DNA from: Solea solea
Taxonomy: Eukaryota; Chordata; Actinopteri; Pleuronectiformes; Soleidae
DNA: 64,000 nucleotides
Reading direction: 5' to 3'
Assembly: GCF_958295425.1 (NCBI RefSeq)
Contig: NC_081139.1
Location: 22,015,888 to 22,079,887, forward strand
A program made the translations under genes and the position numbers. Within the stretch, counting starts at the first letter, position 1, and every line of letters begins with the position of its first letter. This document shows, in pieces, positions 13,101 through 24,600 of the stretch. Under the pieces are notes generated by a model. The model saw only the letters and a list, made by a program, of their open reading frames with translations, searched no databases and was not told the origin of the DNA.

Positions 13101-16100
13101 CAAAGGTAAGAAATCACTGACTAGCCAAACGAAAAAAGAATAACATCCTCTCTGGTGTGCGAAGGCCACAGTAGTTCCCAGATGTGCTTGGGAAAACGAG
13201 GTGTGAGTGGTTTGTTACAATAGTAATAGATAGTTTCACCATAAGATGCCAATAATGCACAATAATGCATAATACCAGACCTTCAACTGTAGCCTAGAAT
13301 TTTATAATTTATAGAAACGTACTTGGCAGGTTGGCGTGCAGGATCTGCTTGAGAAGCTCCAGTTCCTCTTCAGGTTCCACATCAGCTGCACCAAACACAT
13401 CTCCCTCTGGCCACACCTCCCTGAGCACGACAAGAGAACAGAAACATATTGATATTAGACAATCTATGGAAAATCATAAGGAAATTATGATATACTTCAA
13501 ATTAGAATGGCCATTAAATAAAAGGCTAATATGACAAATATGAGTCTCAGTGACCTGGCAGCTCGCAGCAGCCCCAGTGCCTCTGGTCCCAACCGAGCCA
13601 GCAGTGCATCCTTAACCCGAACCATAGCCTCTGTCCGCTGCTCCTCCAGAGGAATTTCAGATGCGGCATCAAAAGGTACGATACTTTCAGTTATAGACTC
13701 TGACAACTGCAAACAGAAGACAGAAAAATCCTTTGGATTACCTTTTCAAGTAAAACACTCTTGACATGTGTGATCTTGGGATCTGTCTCTAGCTAAGTCG
13801 GTAGAGCAGGGCCCTGTGGTGACCCAGGTGCAATTCCACCCATAGTCCTTTGCTGCATGTCTTTCCCCCTCTCTCTCCCACCTTTCATGCCAACAAAATC
13901 TCTTGTAAAAAAAAAAAAAAAAAAAAGTCTGTACAACAACTTAAAATCCAGACAAGGTGATAAAAGCTTTCTGGTCCCTCTGAGGTCGACTCTCACACAG
14001 ACCTGGAACCCTGAAGTCTTCAGCTCTTCCTCCACAATCTTCCAAGTTTCCTCCAGGGCTTCTGGGCTCGTATCTGCAGATGGTGGATTTTTATTACCTC
14101 GAGACTTTCTCCGCTTCACTTTCTTTTTCTGCAGAATGACCAGAGCAAGATATTAATATTTTAAGCAGACACTACTGACATTTACACACACACACAAAAA
14201 TCTAACAGAAGGAATTACCTGAACCATCAAGTTTCTGCGACCTGTGCAAAAGCGTTCCAACATACGCAAGAAGAGATGAGTCGTCTCCACTAAGTCTTTG
14301 AGGTAAGAGTGAGGCTGGTGTGTTTCATCAAACTTCCTCAGCAGGGTCAGAAAAATCTCTCGGTATTCCATCAGGTAGAATATGTTACCTAAAAGATCAC
14401 AATAATTAGATCATTTAAAGCTGGGAATTGTTTGACTGGTTTGACGTTGGCTATGAAGTGCAAAACTGTACTACAACCCTATGTATGATCACATTTTGAA
14501 ACAAAATAAAAAATGGCCACTTGGAAAGAGCTACAAGCATCTTACTTTTGATAACGTTGGAACTCTGACGGATGCTCTCGTCCTGTGAGCGGTCCATCTC
14601 GTTCACAGTCAGCAGCAGTTCTTGATACGCCTTTAGAGCCAAGTGCATCCTAACGAGATAAAAAATTAACATTAGCCAAATTCACCAGTTAGACATTTTT
14701 CTCGCAACCTCCGGGTACATTTTTAGACAATGACAAAAATGTAAGGCCGTATAACATAACATTGACATCTATAGCCTGAACCTATATAAAACGGACATAA
14801 TGTTGAGTTGCAACATGCAGTCATGTTGATGGGTTTACTGAGGGTCCACAGTTAAACTATTATTTTTTCAATCTTGAGTTATCAGCAGTCTTTGGCAGGC
14901 CTGAACACACATACACAAATCAAAGGGAAAAAGTGGTAAAAGTATGATGTAGAAAATAATGCCAATCATTGCATTAAGTAAATAACTTCAGGAAGATCCA
15001 TTACATAATGTTATTTATTAAAACATTTGGAAACAAGTGTGACATATCAGTAAAATCAATCATATTCCTGGTTGAAGTTTAGAGGGAAAAAAGAACAGGC
15101 TGGTCTGTCATCAGTGTGGATGATGCTGTGAGAGAGGAGGGGGCAGATGTCTGCTAAACTAGTGGTAAACATATCACAGAATATAAGTGAAATGCATATA
15201 AAGGGATAAGGTAAGAACACTACACAGTGTACTCTTCTTCATGGTAAAAATTAGGTGCGAACATGAGATGTAGGTTAGTGACTTTAACAATTCTTTTCAG
15301 ATTTGAATATGTAAGGGACACAGGACGCAAACGTACCAACAATTACCTCAATGTGCACTAGATTTTGTACAATAATTATATTTCCTATAATTGCAAACAT
15401 GACCTTTTGGCTGCATGGGAATATTCTCGATCACACTGTAAGGTTGCCTGTTTCATATGTGTTCATTTAAGGTGGATGTTTAACCACAAAGAGATCAGCT
15501 GTCAAACCTGGGGTTGTGAAATACTTGCAGGCCTGCTTTGTTCTCACCTGCGGGACCAGGATGTTGCCTCTTTACGGTCAGTAAGTATCATCTCATAGTA
15601 GTTGGTGATGTTGCGCTCAATGAAGTGAAAAGCACGGATGGACATAGTCTCAGACACCAAGTCCGCACGGAAACTGTCGCCACGATTGAAGGCCATGAAA
15701 AAGCTGAGAGCCCAGAGGTAATAGGTTTCATCATGTTGCTGCGTTTGCTCTCGAATCAGATTTTCCTGTCGAGAACACGGGGGAGATCAAAGTAGATGGC
15801 AAAGAAACAGTAAATAAGATCAAAATGATGTTCTTATTTCAACAAGGCATTTGAGTGTGTGTAGCATGTCAACGTATATGACCAATTAAACAAAATATCT
15901 GTTTGGCATTGGCTACAAAAAGTAAAAACAATACAACAAAGCCAGTTATGAAACAGTGGCTTTACCTTGACCAGGTACATCAGGCGGTTGTAGCAGTTCT
16001 CCAAGAAGTCTACACAAAATTCTCGTAGAAAGAGACGCACATTTAAGGCCGAGCGCCGTTTCTCCTTACTTTCCTTGGCCTGACGATTCCTCTTCGGTAC

Positions 16101-18503
16101 ACGTCTCACTGCTTTGCCCGTGTCATGAGTATAGTTTTTGAACTTAAAAAAAACAAAACAAAAAACCTAGATTATTATTGAATATGTCTCTGTTAACCTT
16201 AATAAAACTAATTTCTTCAAATTAAACTACTCACATTATTCAGATTTCTGTGATAGATAACATCTTTGTCTCCAAGTGCCTTGAGACCTTGCACAACAAA
16301 GGAGCCTCCAAAGCGAGAGTGCCTAGAAAAGAATAATTTAACAAATATAATTAATTCTAGTGGTATTTCTCACACTGTATTACAATTTTGTGGAAAGAAA
16401 AAAGAAAAAAAACTATGGCACATATTAGTTTGACAGCTGCAATAATCCGAGAGGAGCCTGGTTGCAGGTGACGCTTCTGACCCTTTGATTACAAAACCTG
16501 AACATGGCGCCAGCCAAATTGTGACTCAGGAGGCTTAGTCAAAACTAAATGAAACACTTAGGGTAGAGGTAAATTCATATATTTACAGTTAACCTCAGAT
16601 ATGAATTTCCTTCAGACTTATCAAATGTAACTCGTGTTGTGTAGGCACAGCCTACACATTTATTTTATAATCGATTTGATAATCGTCAACTATTTTGATA
16701 ATCGATTATCGGTTTGAGTGTTTTTTTTTTCAGTTATTAAAACAAGCTTTGTGATATTTCAGCTTCTTTAATGGAAATCGTTTCTGGTTTCTTTGCTCCA
16801 AATAACAAAGAAATAATTAAAACTGAATCATTTTGGTATCTGGACAAAATACATTCAAGAACTTCATCATTTCCAAGGTTTCACAGTGATTTTACAATTA
16901 AACGATTATGTAAATAAATGTTAGTTGCAGGCCTAAATCATTCATCCAGTGTGCACTATGGAGCATCGACTTGTGCGTCACCTGGTTCCTCGTTGTAATT
17001 TGCGTGAGTGTTTCTCAGCTTGCTCTCTCTGCCTAAGAGACTCCAGCTCCTGAGAGTCTCTCTGCTTCTCCTCCGTCGATCGAGCTTGACCGGCGCTGAC
17101 CAAGGCCTCTGGGGTCTGCAGGAAAACAAGAAAAGCTCATAAAACACAGAAAACAGCCAGCAATCTCCAAATGAGCCTCCAAAACATTATATGATCTAAC
17201 CTGATCTCTGAACATGAGCGAGATTATTTCCAACACGTGCATGCTCCACTGCTGCTCATTCTGTGCCGATGCCAGGAACTTGACCAGGTCATCAAAACCA
17301 CTCATGTGAATGGCCCACAGCAGCCTATCATGGATGCTGGCATCATCATCTACTTTCTACATTGGGAAACAGAGACAGAGAAGGTAAAAGGAGGAATTAG
17401 AGGTAACTGAGATGAGTGATAAACCAAAGATTTCTTCTTTAAAACAATAAAATCACATTGGTATAAGGACAGACCTTCTCTTCATTGGGGTCTGCAGGAA
17501 CATGAAGCACATTCCTGACCAGCAGCAGAATCCTCTCTATGAGCAGATTATCCTCCTCCTGCCTCTGCTCCCAGTCCTGACAGAGAAATATGTGTTCAAA
17601 CAGAACTGATTTACTCCATAATTAAGTAAACAGATCAGAAGCGGGCAAAGATTTTGATCAGTAAATAACTCACCAGCTGTAGAAGGTTGTAAAGTGTTTC
17701 ACTTAAAATACCAAACACCCCTTCATTGGCAAATGCCTGAGAATAATGGAGAGGATGCAAGAGAACAATTATCTCTGTACTTCAGTTTTCAGTGTTGACT
17801 GTACCGATATAATTCAACCTTTAAAATGTGAAATAAATTGTTGCATTATAATTAAAGGAGGGAATACCTCTTTATAGGCTTGCAAATGAGAGGTCACTTG
17901 CAGAAAGTGATGTCTGAATACGGGGTCGTCAGGGACTTTACCAAAGCAAAGCATAGCAGGCTGAGTGAGGTTGACCATGAGCCTGAGAAGAAACAAATAT
18001 ATGAGCAACATTCATATTATTTACTTATTTTAAGTTCTTCAGATTCCTCACAAAACTGCACAATAAGAACAGTTTTTTAATGTAACTTTAACATTCTTAT
18101 GTTATGACAAAATAATACGATGTATTATAAAGGTATTTTCTTACCTGATAGAGGCATCAAATAAAGCTTTCTCTTGTCCATGTTGGATGATAATAGGTAG
18201 AAGATCATTCTGTACAATCTGGGCTGCTCCCAGCTGCTGACGAACATCACGAGTGTCATCTTCGTGGCGCAAATACCTGATCAAGTCTTTCACGCTCTCT
18301 GTATGGCAGAGACAACAGAACGGCTAAGATGATGACAGCTCTAAAGCAAAATTTTATTTTGAACGAATTTTGTTCCAACAAAGTAAAATGTTAACCAATT
18401 CACTCAGAACCACTCACTCACCAAGACAGTCGATTTCCTTGTGATAGGTGTTGCCCTCCAGATAACCAAGAGCACTGCAAGTTGCCAGAAGTTCGGAATT
18501 CAT
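7132..18503 (-). CDS. timeless: Timeless, replication-fork protection factor
   Basis: Timeless pairs with Tipin at the replication fork in the nucleus and supports checkpoint signalling, fork stability and cohesion. I joined 29 coding exons, all phase-consistent, giving about 1260 residues (human about 1208): 18503-18422, 18298-18145, 17982-17868, 17736-17674, 17576-17475, 17356-17201, 17115-16982, 16322-16235, 16142-15966, 15765-15548, 14649-14546, 14388-14219, 14128-14003, 13706-13555, 13420-13323, 13092-12966, 12874-12673, 12561-12422, 12230-12151, 12055-11932, 11218-11136, 11021-10867, 10743-10494, 9245-9177, 9058-8940, 8603-8360, 8002-7951, 7854-7787, 7262-7132. The start gives [17 protein letters not shown], the conserved N-terminus. 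Other conserved blocks are [30 protein letters not shown] and [13 protein letters not shown]. Acidic runs (Asp8, Glu-rich) occur in the C-terminal half and the protein ends in a basic then acidic tail (IDEEDDED). Three donors are weak (after 13555, 12422 and 7787). Confidence 0.95.
7423..7460. repeat. Perfect 19-bp tandem duplication
   Basis: ATGCTAAACCCCAACTGTT occurs twice in immediate succession (7423-7441 and 7442-7460) inside the last timeless intron. Confidence 0.95.
9324..10449. mobile_element. hAT-like non-autonomous element with 8-bp target duplication
   Basis: It lies in the timeless intron between exons 9245-9177 and 10743-10494. The left end (GGCCTGTAACGATACACC) and the reverse complement of the right end (GTCTGTAACAATACGCAT) match at about 14 of 18 positions. 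The 8-bp direct repeat CTTCTAAT flanks it at 9316-9323 and 10450-10457, the duplication size expected for hAT transposons. No intact transposase is visible in about 1.1 kb, and the short interior ORFs look meaningless. Confidence 0.75.
11835..11913 (+). repeat. Dispersed LINE-type 3' end in timeless intron
   Basis: It contains CTTGGCCAGGACACTCTTGC, AGATTTTCAATCTC and a terminal CAATAAA with A-run. This resembles the very common teleost repeat that ends in a CCTGGTTAAATAAA-like tail. Only the terminal portion is recognisable. Confidence 0.55.
13786..13926 (+). mobile_element. tRNA-derived SINE in timeless intron
   Basis: A box-A-like segment (TAGCTAAGTCGGTAGAGC, 13790-13807) is followed by a box-B-like GGTGCAATTCC (13827-13837), then CCTTTGCTGCATGTC and a C/T-rich stretch, and ends in a 20-base A run (13907-13926). 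This order (pol III promoter, body, A-tail) is that of a tRNA-related SINE. It is inserted antisense to timeless. Confidence 0.8.
14650..15547. other. Timeless intron of about 0.9 kb, no further feature
   Basis: AT-rich intron between exons 15765-15548 and 14649-14546. No convincing RNA gene or repeat was recognised. Confidence 0.5.
16650..16936. mobile_element. MITE-like element with ATAATCGATTATC ends
   Basis: It lies in a timeless intron. The left part carries ATAATCGATTTGATAATCG and GATAATCGATTATCGG. The right end reads AAACGATTATGTAAATAAA, then GTTAGTTGCAGGCCT, whose reverse complement resembles the frequent hAT-type start AGGGCTGCAACTAACGATTA. I could not find a clean target duplication. 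A similar end lies at 47190-47215. Confidence 0.55.
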
Positions 18504-19412
18504 CCTGAATAAGTCTGTACACCATCAGCCAGTGTAAAGGCCCTGTTTCATCAACCACACAGTGGCACACAGAAAGAGAGATGATACATAAATTCACAGT
18601 ATTAGTCCTCATCAAAAATGGATGAAGCCAATCAAGACAGCAGAAGCCAAAGCTGTTTGTTTGTGAATCACAACTAAACATCTTATCTTTGTTTGGTATT
18701 ACTAGGACTGAAGACAACATATCATATTGTGACAGATATTGTGATGCTAGTATTTATTCATGTGGAAATACTTAAATTTAAAGTGAGTATGTGATTTTTT
18801 TCCCTGGCTATCAAAAAATTATTTTAAGTGTTTTCGAGCCATTTCAGTGGAATATTAATAAAACCAACTCTTTGTTTATTAGCTGTTCAATCCAACAGAT
18901 AAGATTAGATAAAATGACTGATTTATAAGTTCTGCCATGGGAAATATGCAGACATTCAGCAGGACAGGCAGTAAAGAATAAACCAGAACACTGAGCATGC
19001 ATTATAAACACAAGGATGTATACAATGATAGAACAATGTGAAGCATTAAAAATAAACAGTATAAACAGCATTTTTGTCAGGGATTGCACGCTAACATGTA
19101 AAAAAAACGCTGCACTTGAATTCAATGATATTCAGTTGACTGTTATAGGAAGGGAAAAAAGGAAGAGCTGGAATCACAGGACGTGTTGTCATTAAAACAT
19201 ATTAAAAACAATAACAATAATTCTATTTAAGATTAAATTGCTCGTATGTGCTGCCCTTAAGTACAGAAAAATATAACAATACCCTGGTCATGTCCTGTTA
19301 TTAGCTGCAGTGTCTTGCTAATGTTATGTAGCCACTGGTTAACAGTAACTTGCTGCTTCAGTCTAATTCACAGCAGACAGAAAAACAACGCAGACGAAAA
19401 AAAAGGATTTAC

Positions 19413-19560
19413 CCGAAGGTTCGGGTTAGTTCCTGAGTCCAGCAGCTGCTGTTGCAGACACTTCGTTCCGTTTACACTCTTTAAAACAATGACTTTCAGT
19501 CGCTGTCAATTTCTCTCACAATCCAGACACATCACACAAGTCTCGCGCCAACACAACTAA
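19413..19560 (-). other. timeless: Probable non-coding first exon of timeless
   Basis: On the minus strand a good donor (CTTCGG|GTAAAT, exon end at 19413) follows moderately GC-rich sequence about 0.9 kb upstream of the first coding exon. That coding exon is preceded by an acceptor (TTATTCAG just before ATG 18503). The arrangement suggests a 5' UTR exon spliced just upstream of the ATG. Confidence 0.45.
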
Positions 19561-19572
19561 CCGGATGTAGAA
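19540..19572 (-). promoter_or_regulatory. Candidate timeless core promoter with E2F- and ETS-like sites
   Basis: TTGGCGCGAGA on the minus strand (E2F-like) lies next to ACCGGATGT on the plus strand (ETS-like), at the presumed transcription start. E2F control would fit an S-phase gene. This is motif inference only. Confidence 0.35.
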
Positions 19573-20554
19573 TGTCGTCATGAGTACAAATTACACCCTC
19601 AGTTTGGCCTTTCAGGTAGCACTTTATCAGAAAGTGTATAGAAACAAGAAGTATTATCGCTTTTATGTCTTAATTTGATGTAAAAAAATACAGTTTAACT
19701 GAGATTAAGACAATTGAAAATGTTTGAATGAACTATAGTTTGTGAACTAGGTATAATTCACCTGCAGTTTATGCTTAGGTGCTGCCTGAATTAAAAATCC
19801 AGGGCTAAACAATATCTATTTCCGGTGCACGTTTTAACGCACATCTTTGTATGGGGAAAATCCTCACATTCACAGCTATAACTTTCAGAGACCTAATAAC
19901 TGGCTTTGAACAGTTGTATAAAGAGAGTTCTCTACATGTTCTGAACAAGACTGATAACGTTGTGTTCAGCACATTTTTTTTCATAATTCTTCCCAGTTAA
20001 AGATGTGCATTCAAGCTTGCACTTGCTTTTGGTGTTTTATTTTGAAAGCGGATGTCGATATCCTTACAAATCAACTAGTTAATTGGTTTGCAGGCTTATT
20101 TTCTATTTTTAACCGTAAAAGAAACGCCTTTGTAAGGAAGTCGTCAAAGTTCAGATTTTGAATCTAACAACAACAGGTGGAGCATGAACATGAAGCTTAA
20201 AGGTGAAGATAATAAGGTAAGTGTGGTGATGACTTCCGACATGTCAAAAGCCAAATGAAATAAAGCCCTTGTAGGTACAGTTAAGTTTTTTGACTTGCAA
20301 CTAATACTGTTATATCTCATCATCCTACTTTTTACTGAGGACGTAGGTCATTATACGACAAAGAAGTCAATAATACACAATATGTTTTTGCAGCAAACAC
20401 ACAGATGTTATTGATAATATTATTGATGGCTCTGTTTAGATCAAGTAATCAGGACAGTGTAACAGTGAGCCAGTGTGTATTTATCAGTAGTAAATATAAC
20501 ATAATTCATTGTATAATTACACATTCCTATTCAATTCAATTCAATAGTCATCAT
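19573..20554. other. Intergenic region between timeless and prph
   Basis: AT-rich. One short open segment ending in a GTAAGTG-like donor (about 20183-20218) has no partner exon, so I do not call it a gene. Confidence 0.5.
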
Positions 20555-20740
20555 TTTGACAGGTAACAGTGGGAAAAGCACAGCTGTAATTGAATTGATG
20601 GCGGCTTCCATTTAGCTTCCTCAGTTGAAGTGTGCCTGCTGGCTCACAACCATCGTTATTGTGATAAGTAACTTTTGTGCTTTTCTTGCTTTCCCTGCTG
20701 AAACTTGTTAAAATTTCTCCTGTGCAAAAGGCATTCATGA
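20555..20740 (+). repeat. Dispersed repeat shared with 62525-62720
   Basis: It shares GGAAAAGCACAG, GTAATTGAATTGATGG, CTTCCATTTAGCTTCCTCA and GTGCTTTTCTTGC with a copy in avil intron 5 at about 62525-62720, same orientation. The copies have diverged substantially. Confidence 0.65.
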
Positions 20741-20990
20741 TATAATTGTCTTTATACAGAGCAGAGCCAGTAGAATGGAAATTACGGTATCAGTCAAACT
20801 ATCTGAATATAATAGGGCCTGTAATGAAAAATGATAAGTGGCAGTGTGGAAGTGAGCTGCTCTGTTTTTCATTTGTCACCTGTCCCTGAAAGGGACTTAG
20901 TTACCGTCTCTTCACCAACAGGAACAACTGTTTTTACTTCATAAGTCCTAAAACGGAAAGTCAAGACAACCCAGACTTGCTCCAATTAAC

Positions 20991-20996
20991 TTTATT
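20991..20996 (-). terminator. Candidate prph polyadenylation signal
   Basis: AATAAA on the minus strand in the context TGCTAATAAAGTTAATTGG, about 670 bases past the prph stop. It is the first convincing signal downstream. Confidence 0.5.
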
Positions 20997-21663
20997 AGCA
21001 CACACATATTCATTCTTCAGTCTTGCCAGTTACACACAGCATTGCAAAGCACATTCAGAGAAAGTCTTCTCAGTCAGCTGTTAATGTCAACATTTCCTGT
21101 CTGTTACATGTTAAGAAATGGTCCATGTCTTCGCTGATTTTTCAGTTTGCACAATAATAAGAGGATAGCAAAGCTTCTAAAACAAAAGCATACACGTGAA
21201 TTTATTCTCGGTCTGTCATATAAGGTGTGCAGACCTGAGGGCAGTGTCTGAAGGCTCGTTACCATGTCAAATCTACGAAACACAAACTCCTAACATCCTG
21301 TATTTGAACTAGGTATTTTAGCCTGTAGTTAAATAAGCTGCTACAAATGTGTGGTCGTCTAAGTATTCCACGGGATTGCACTGTAAATCAAGGCCTCAGG
21401 TGGTATGTAAATAAAGTGGCTTTGCTTCGCCCTATAGATGACACGTGTGTTTAGCACTTGGCTTCAGTAGCACCAAGGGGTAACTGTCTAAAGGGATTCA
21501 TTTAACATTGCACCATTACTGAGACTCTATGCTAGACAGATAAACACATAACTAGAAGGAATGAGGATTACATATAGGTTTGTCTTTTTTTTCTACTTGA
21601 TTTTTTTCAGATTTTTTCTATCTATTATGACACTGATCATTGCATTTTCTCATCAGTTTCTCT

Positions 21664-24600
21664 CTAGTCATCCTTGTCATCCTTCTCATTCTTATCAGTG
21701 CGGGCTGAGTCCCTGTCCGTCTCCCTCCTGGATTCCTTCACCACCTGACATTAAAAAAAAAGATAGTTTAGGTGACATCAAATTTAATTTATATTAAGTA
21801 ACTTTAAATTGTATGTTTTCATAAAACAAATAATATATAAAAGGAGATATATTTCCTTAATATCCTTTTATTTTGTATAAAACGTTGTACCTCTCCATCT
21901 CTAGTCTCAACTGTCTTTATCACCACAGTCCTTTTGCTCCCGCTGTCTGAAGTGCGTTCATAGTCTAGAAAAAAACAGGTCAAAGAACTGCTCAGTTCAT
22001 TTCCATTCCACAAAATAGATGATTTGGGTTTCTGGTTGAATTATGTTTATCAATAATAAACATAATTCCAAGAATTTGGAAAAGTAAAAGCTTATTTTTG
22101 AAGTTAAGCTTACCTCGATCTAGGTGGTTGCTCATGCCGATGTTTAAGATGGGAACAGTAATCCTAAACAAGGATATGAAATTTTGGTTTAGGTTACTTA
22201 CTTAGGTTATGTAAAAAACTTGCTCTACAGATATTAGTAGATCATCAAATCTGACAACAAAAGAAAAGTAAAATGTAAATGTATTTATGACCCAACTAAC
22301 ATTTAGTCAGCAGTTAAACTGGACAATTAGACAGATCTAACACACAAAGTGTTATTTTATCACTTTAACAACTTTACTTTACTTTAATGAGCAAATTTCT
22401 ATGATAAAATTGGACCTGAAAAAAAATATTCTCCCTCACCTGCTCTCCTCCCCCTCCAGCAGCTTACGGTAAGTGGCAATCTCAATGTCCAGAGCCATTT
22501 TAACATTGAGGAGGTCCTGGTACTCCCGGAGGTGGCGAGCCATCTCGTCCTTCAGGTGGCGGATCTCGTCCTCCAGTCTGCCAACACTGTCCTGGTAGTT
22601 GATGATCTCATTGCTAAACTGGTCCTCCATTTCACGCATCTGCCTCAGCAGAGCTTCATTCTGAAAAGCACACATCCACTCAGTACCAAATGTGAAGTAG
22701 TTTTTAATACTGCACCACAAATGAATATATAAAGTGTACTTTTGCCTCACCGTGTTTTTCAGTGCATCAACTTCGCAGTTGAGAGACTGTATCTGCCTCC
22801 TGGACTCATTGCTCTCCTGCTTGGCTTGCCTCAGGGCATCAGTGTTGCGCTTTGCAGACTCAGTCAAATCAACAAACTGTAAGAACAAAACATGTAGCAC
22901 ACAAGCATGAATGTGTGTTTGAGAGATTCTGTTAGATTATCTGTCCTTTTGTCTGTCTGCCCACCTTGGACTTGTACCAGTCCTCAGATTCCTGCATGTT
23001 CTTTAAGGCAATGGTCTCATACTGAGCCCTGATGTCCCTCAGAGCACCAGTTAGATCAGGCCTGGAAGTGCTGTCCACCTCCATCTTCAGCTGGTGGGTC
23101 TGGACACTCACTTGCACATCTTGGATTTCCTAGAAATTATGATAAGGAGAAAATGAAGCAAAATATTGTCACTTAATGAATTAAGTGAAGCGTATATGCT
23201 GAGGAAGCTCTTATTTATAAATTGCATGCATTTCAGGCTAAAATCAAACATTAACACAACATATTTGAACTATCTCTACCAAAACAGCCAATCACTGGGA
23301 TTATCATCTCTATGTCATCACTGTCGGAGAGTGAGTCGCTTCGGATACCGTTTCTTAATGACATAGAAACCTACTCTTGAAAGAAAAGGACCTCTAATTT
23401 TCTAATGACAGTGAACTGTAGTGGAGCAAGTGGAGCTTACTTCATCATGGAGTTTCTTAAGGAACTCAATCTCATCCATCAGAGACTCAATCTTTCTTTC
23501 CAGCTCCAGACGGGACAGTGTGGCATCATCCACATCCTAGTTTTTCATATAAGAAACAAAACATCCGTTACAAAAATAGCAACATGATTTTTATTCATTG
23601 TTTGATTACTGATAAATTCCAGTATATGTTGGTTTCAGTCATGTTTGTTTGAGTTAAAATGTGGAGAAAAATCTCATTAAACTTTCTGTCAATATACTAA
23701 GAAATTACGCTTTTTGTTAAGAATTTTAAAATGTAAGACAGCCAACAATAACTACAATACATTTTAATGTTTTTGATCATTGTTCTATCACATTACTGTG
23801 ACTCTATAATTCAAGTGTTGAAGATAGAACAAAGCTGTTCATTTTGACCTGTTACCTGAGCCTGAGGACACTGTAATCACCAGGGAAGTGAGTGTTTACC
23901 TTTCGGAATGCAACCAGGTTATTCTCAGCATCTGCCCTCTTCTGGGCCTCTTCATCCAACCTTGGCAACGAGAGTGAGACAGAATAGTTCAGACATTGGA
24001 TGAGTAGATCACCCTTCCTGTCTAAGGTTGCACCAGGGCATCAGCTGGCAAAAAGCTTTTCTGGATCAATTAGTTAATGCAATGTCCTGTAAAAAGGGTT
24101 TTGGTTGTGTACCCAGTGGGATCACCAGCTGCGCCTCTCAACTAATGTGGTTTGCCCACAGGTCAATAAGGTCAACTACACTCATTCAATAAGGTTATGT
24201 ACACACACTTCCCCCCTCTTTTTAAAGATTTATCTTGCTCTCGTTATATTGATCACTATTGATTCAGAGACAAAGGAGGAATATTTACAAGGTAGTAATA
24301 AGAACTATGCAGCCTGTGAGCTGTTTTTTTGTGAACTTTCACAAGCAGAAATGTTAATTCACGCTCCAGAAAAAAGCAGCAAAGAAATAAAAAAAACGTC
24401 AGCCTGTCATGAAATGGAGGTGTAGATAAACTGCAATGAATTAACATCCCATCCAGGCCTGGGTGAGTAGAAATACTCTGGTAACTGGAGATAAGCACTG
24501 ACCAGATTCTCCTTCATGTATGACTTGTCAATACAAAAGAATACCTGCGGTCCTGCATGACTTATCGAAGTGTTTACGCAAACTCAGTTAGAGTTCTTGA

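Noticed and set aside
20183..20218. Possible short exon (MNMKLKGEDNK) before GTAAGTG
   Set aside because: No acceptor-linked partner exon and no family match; likely chance.
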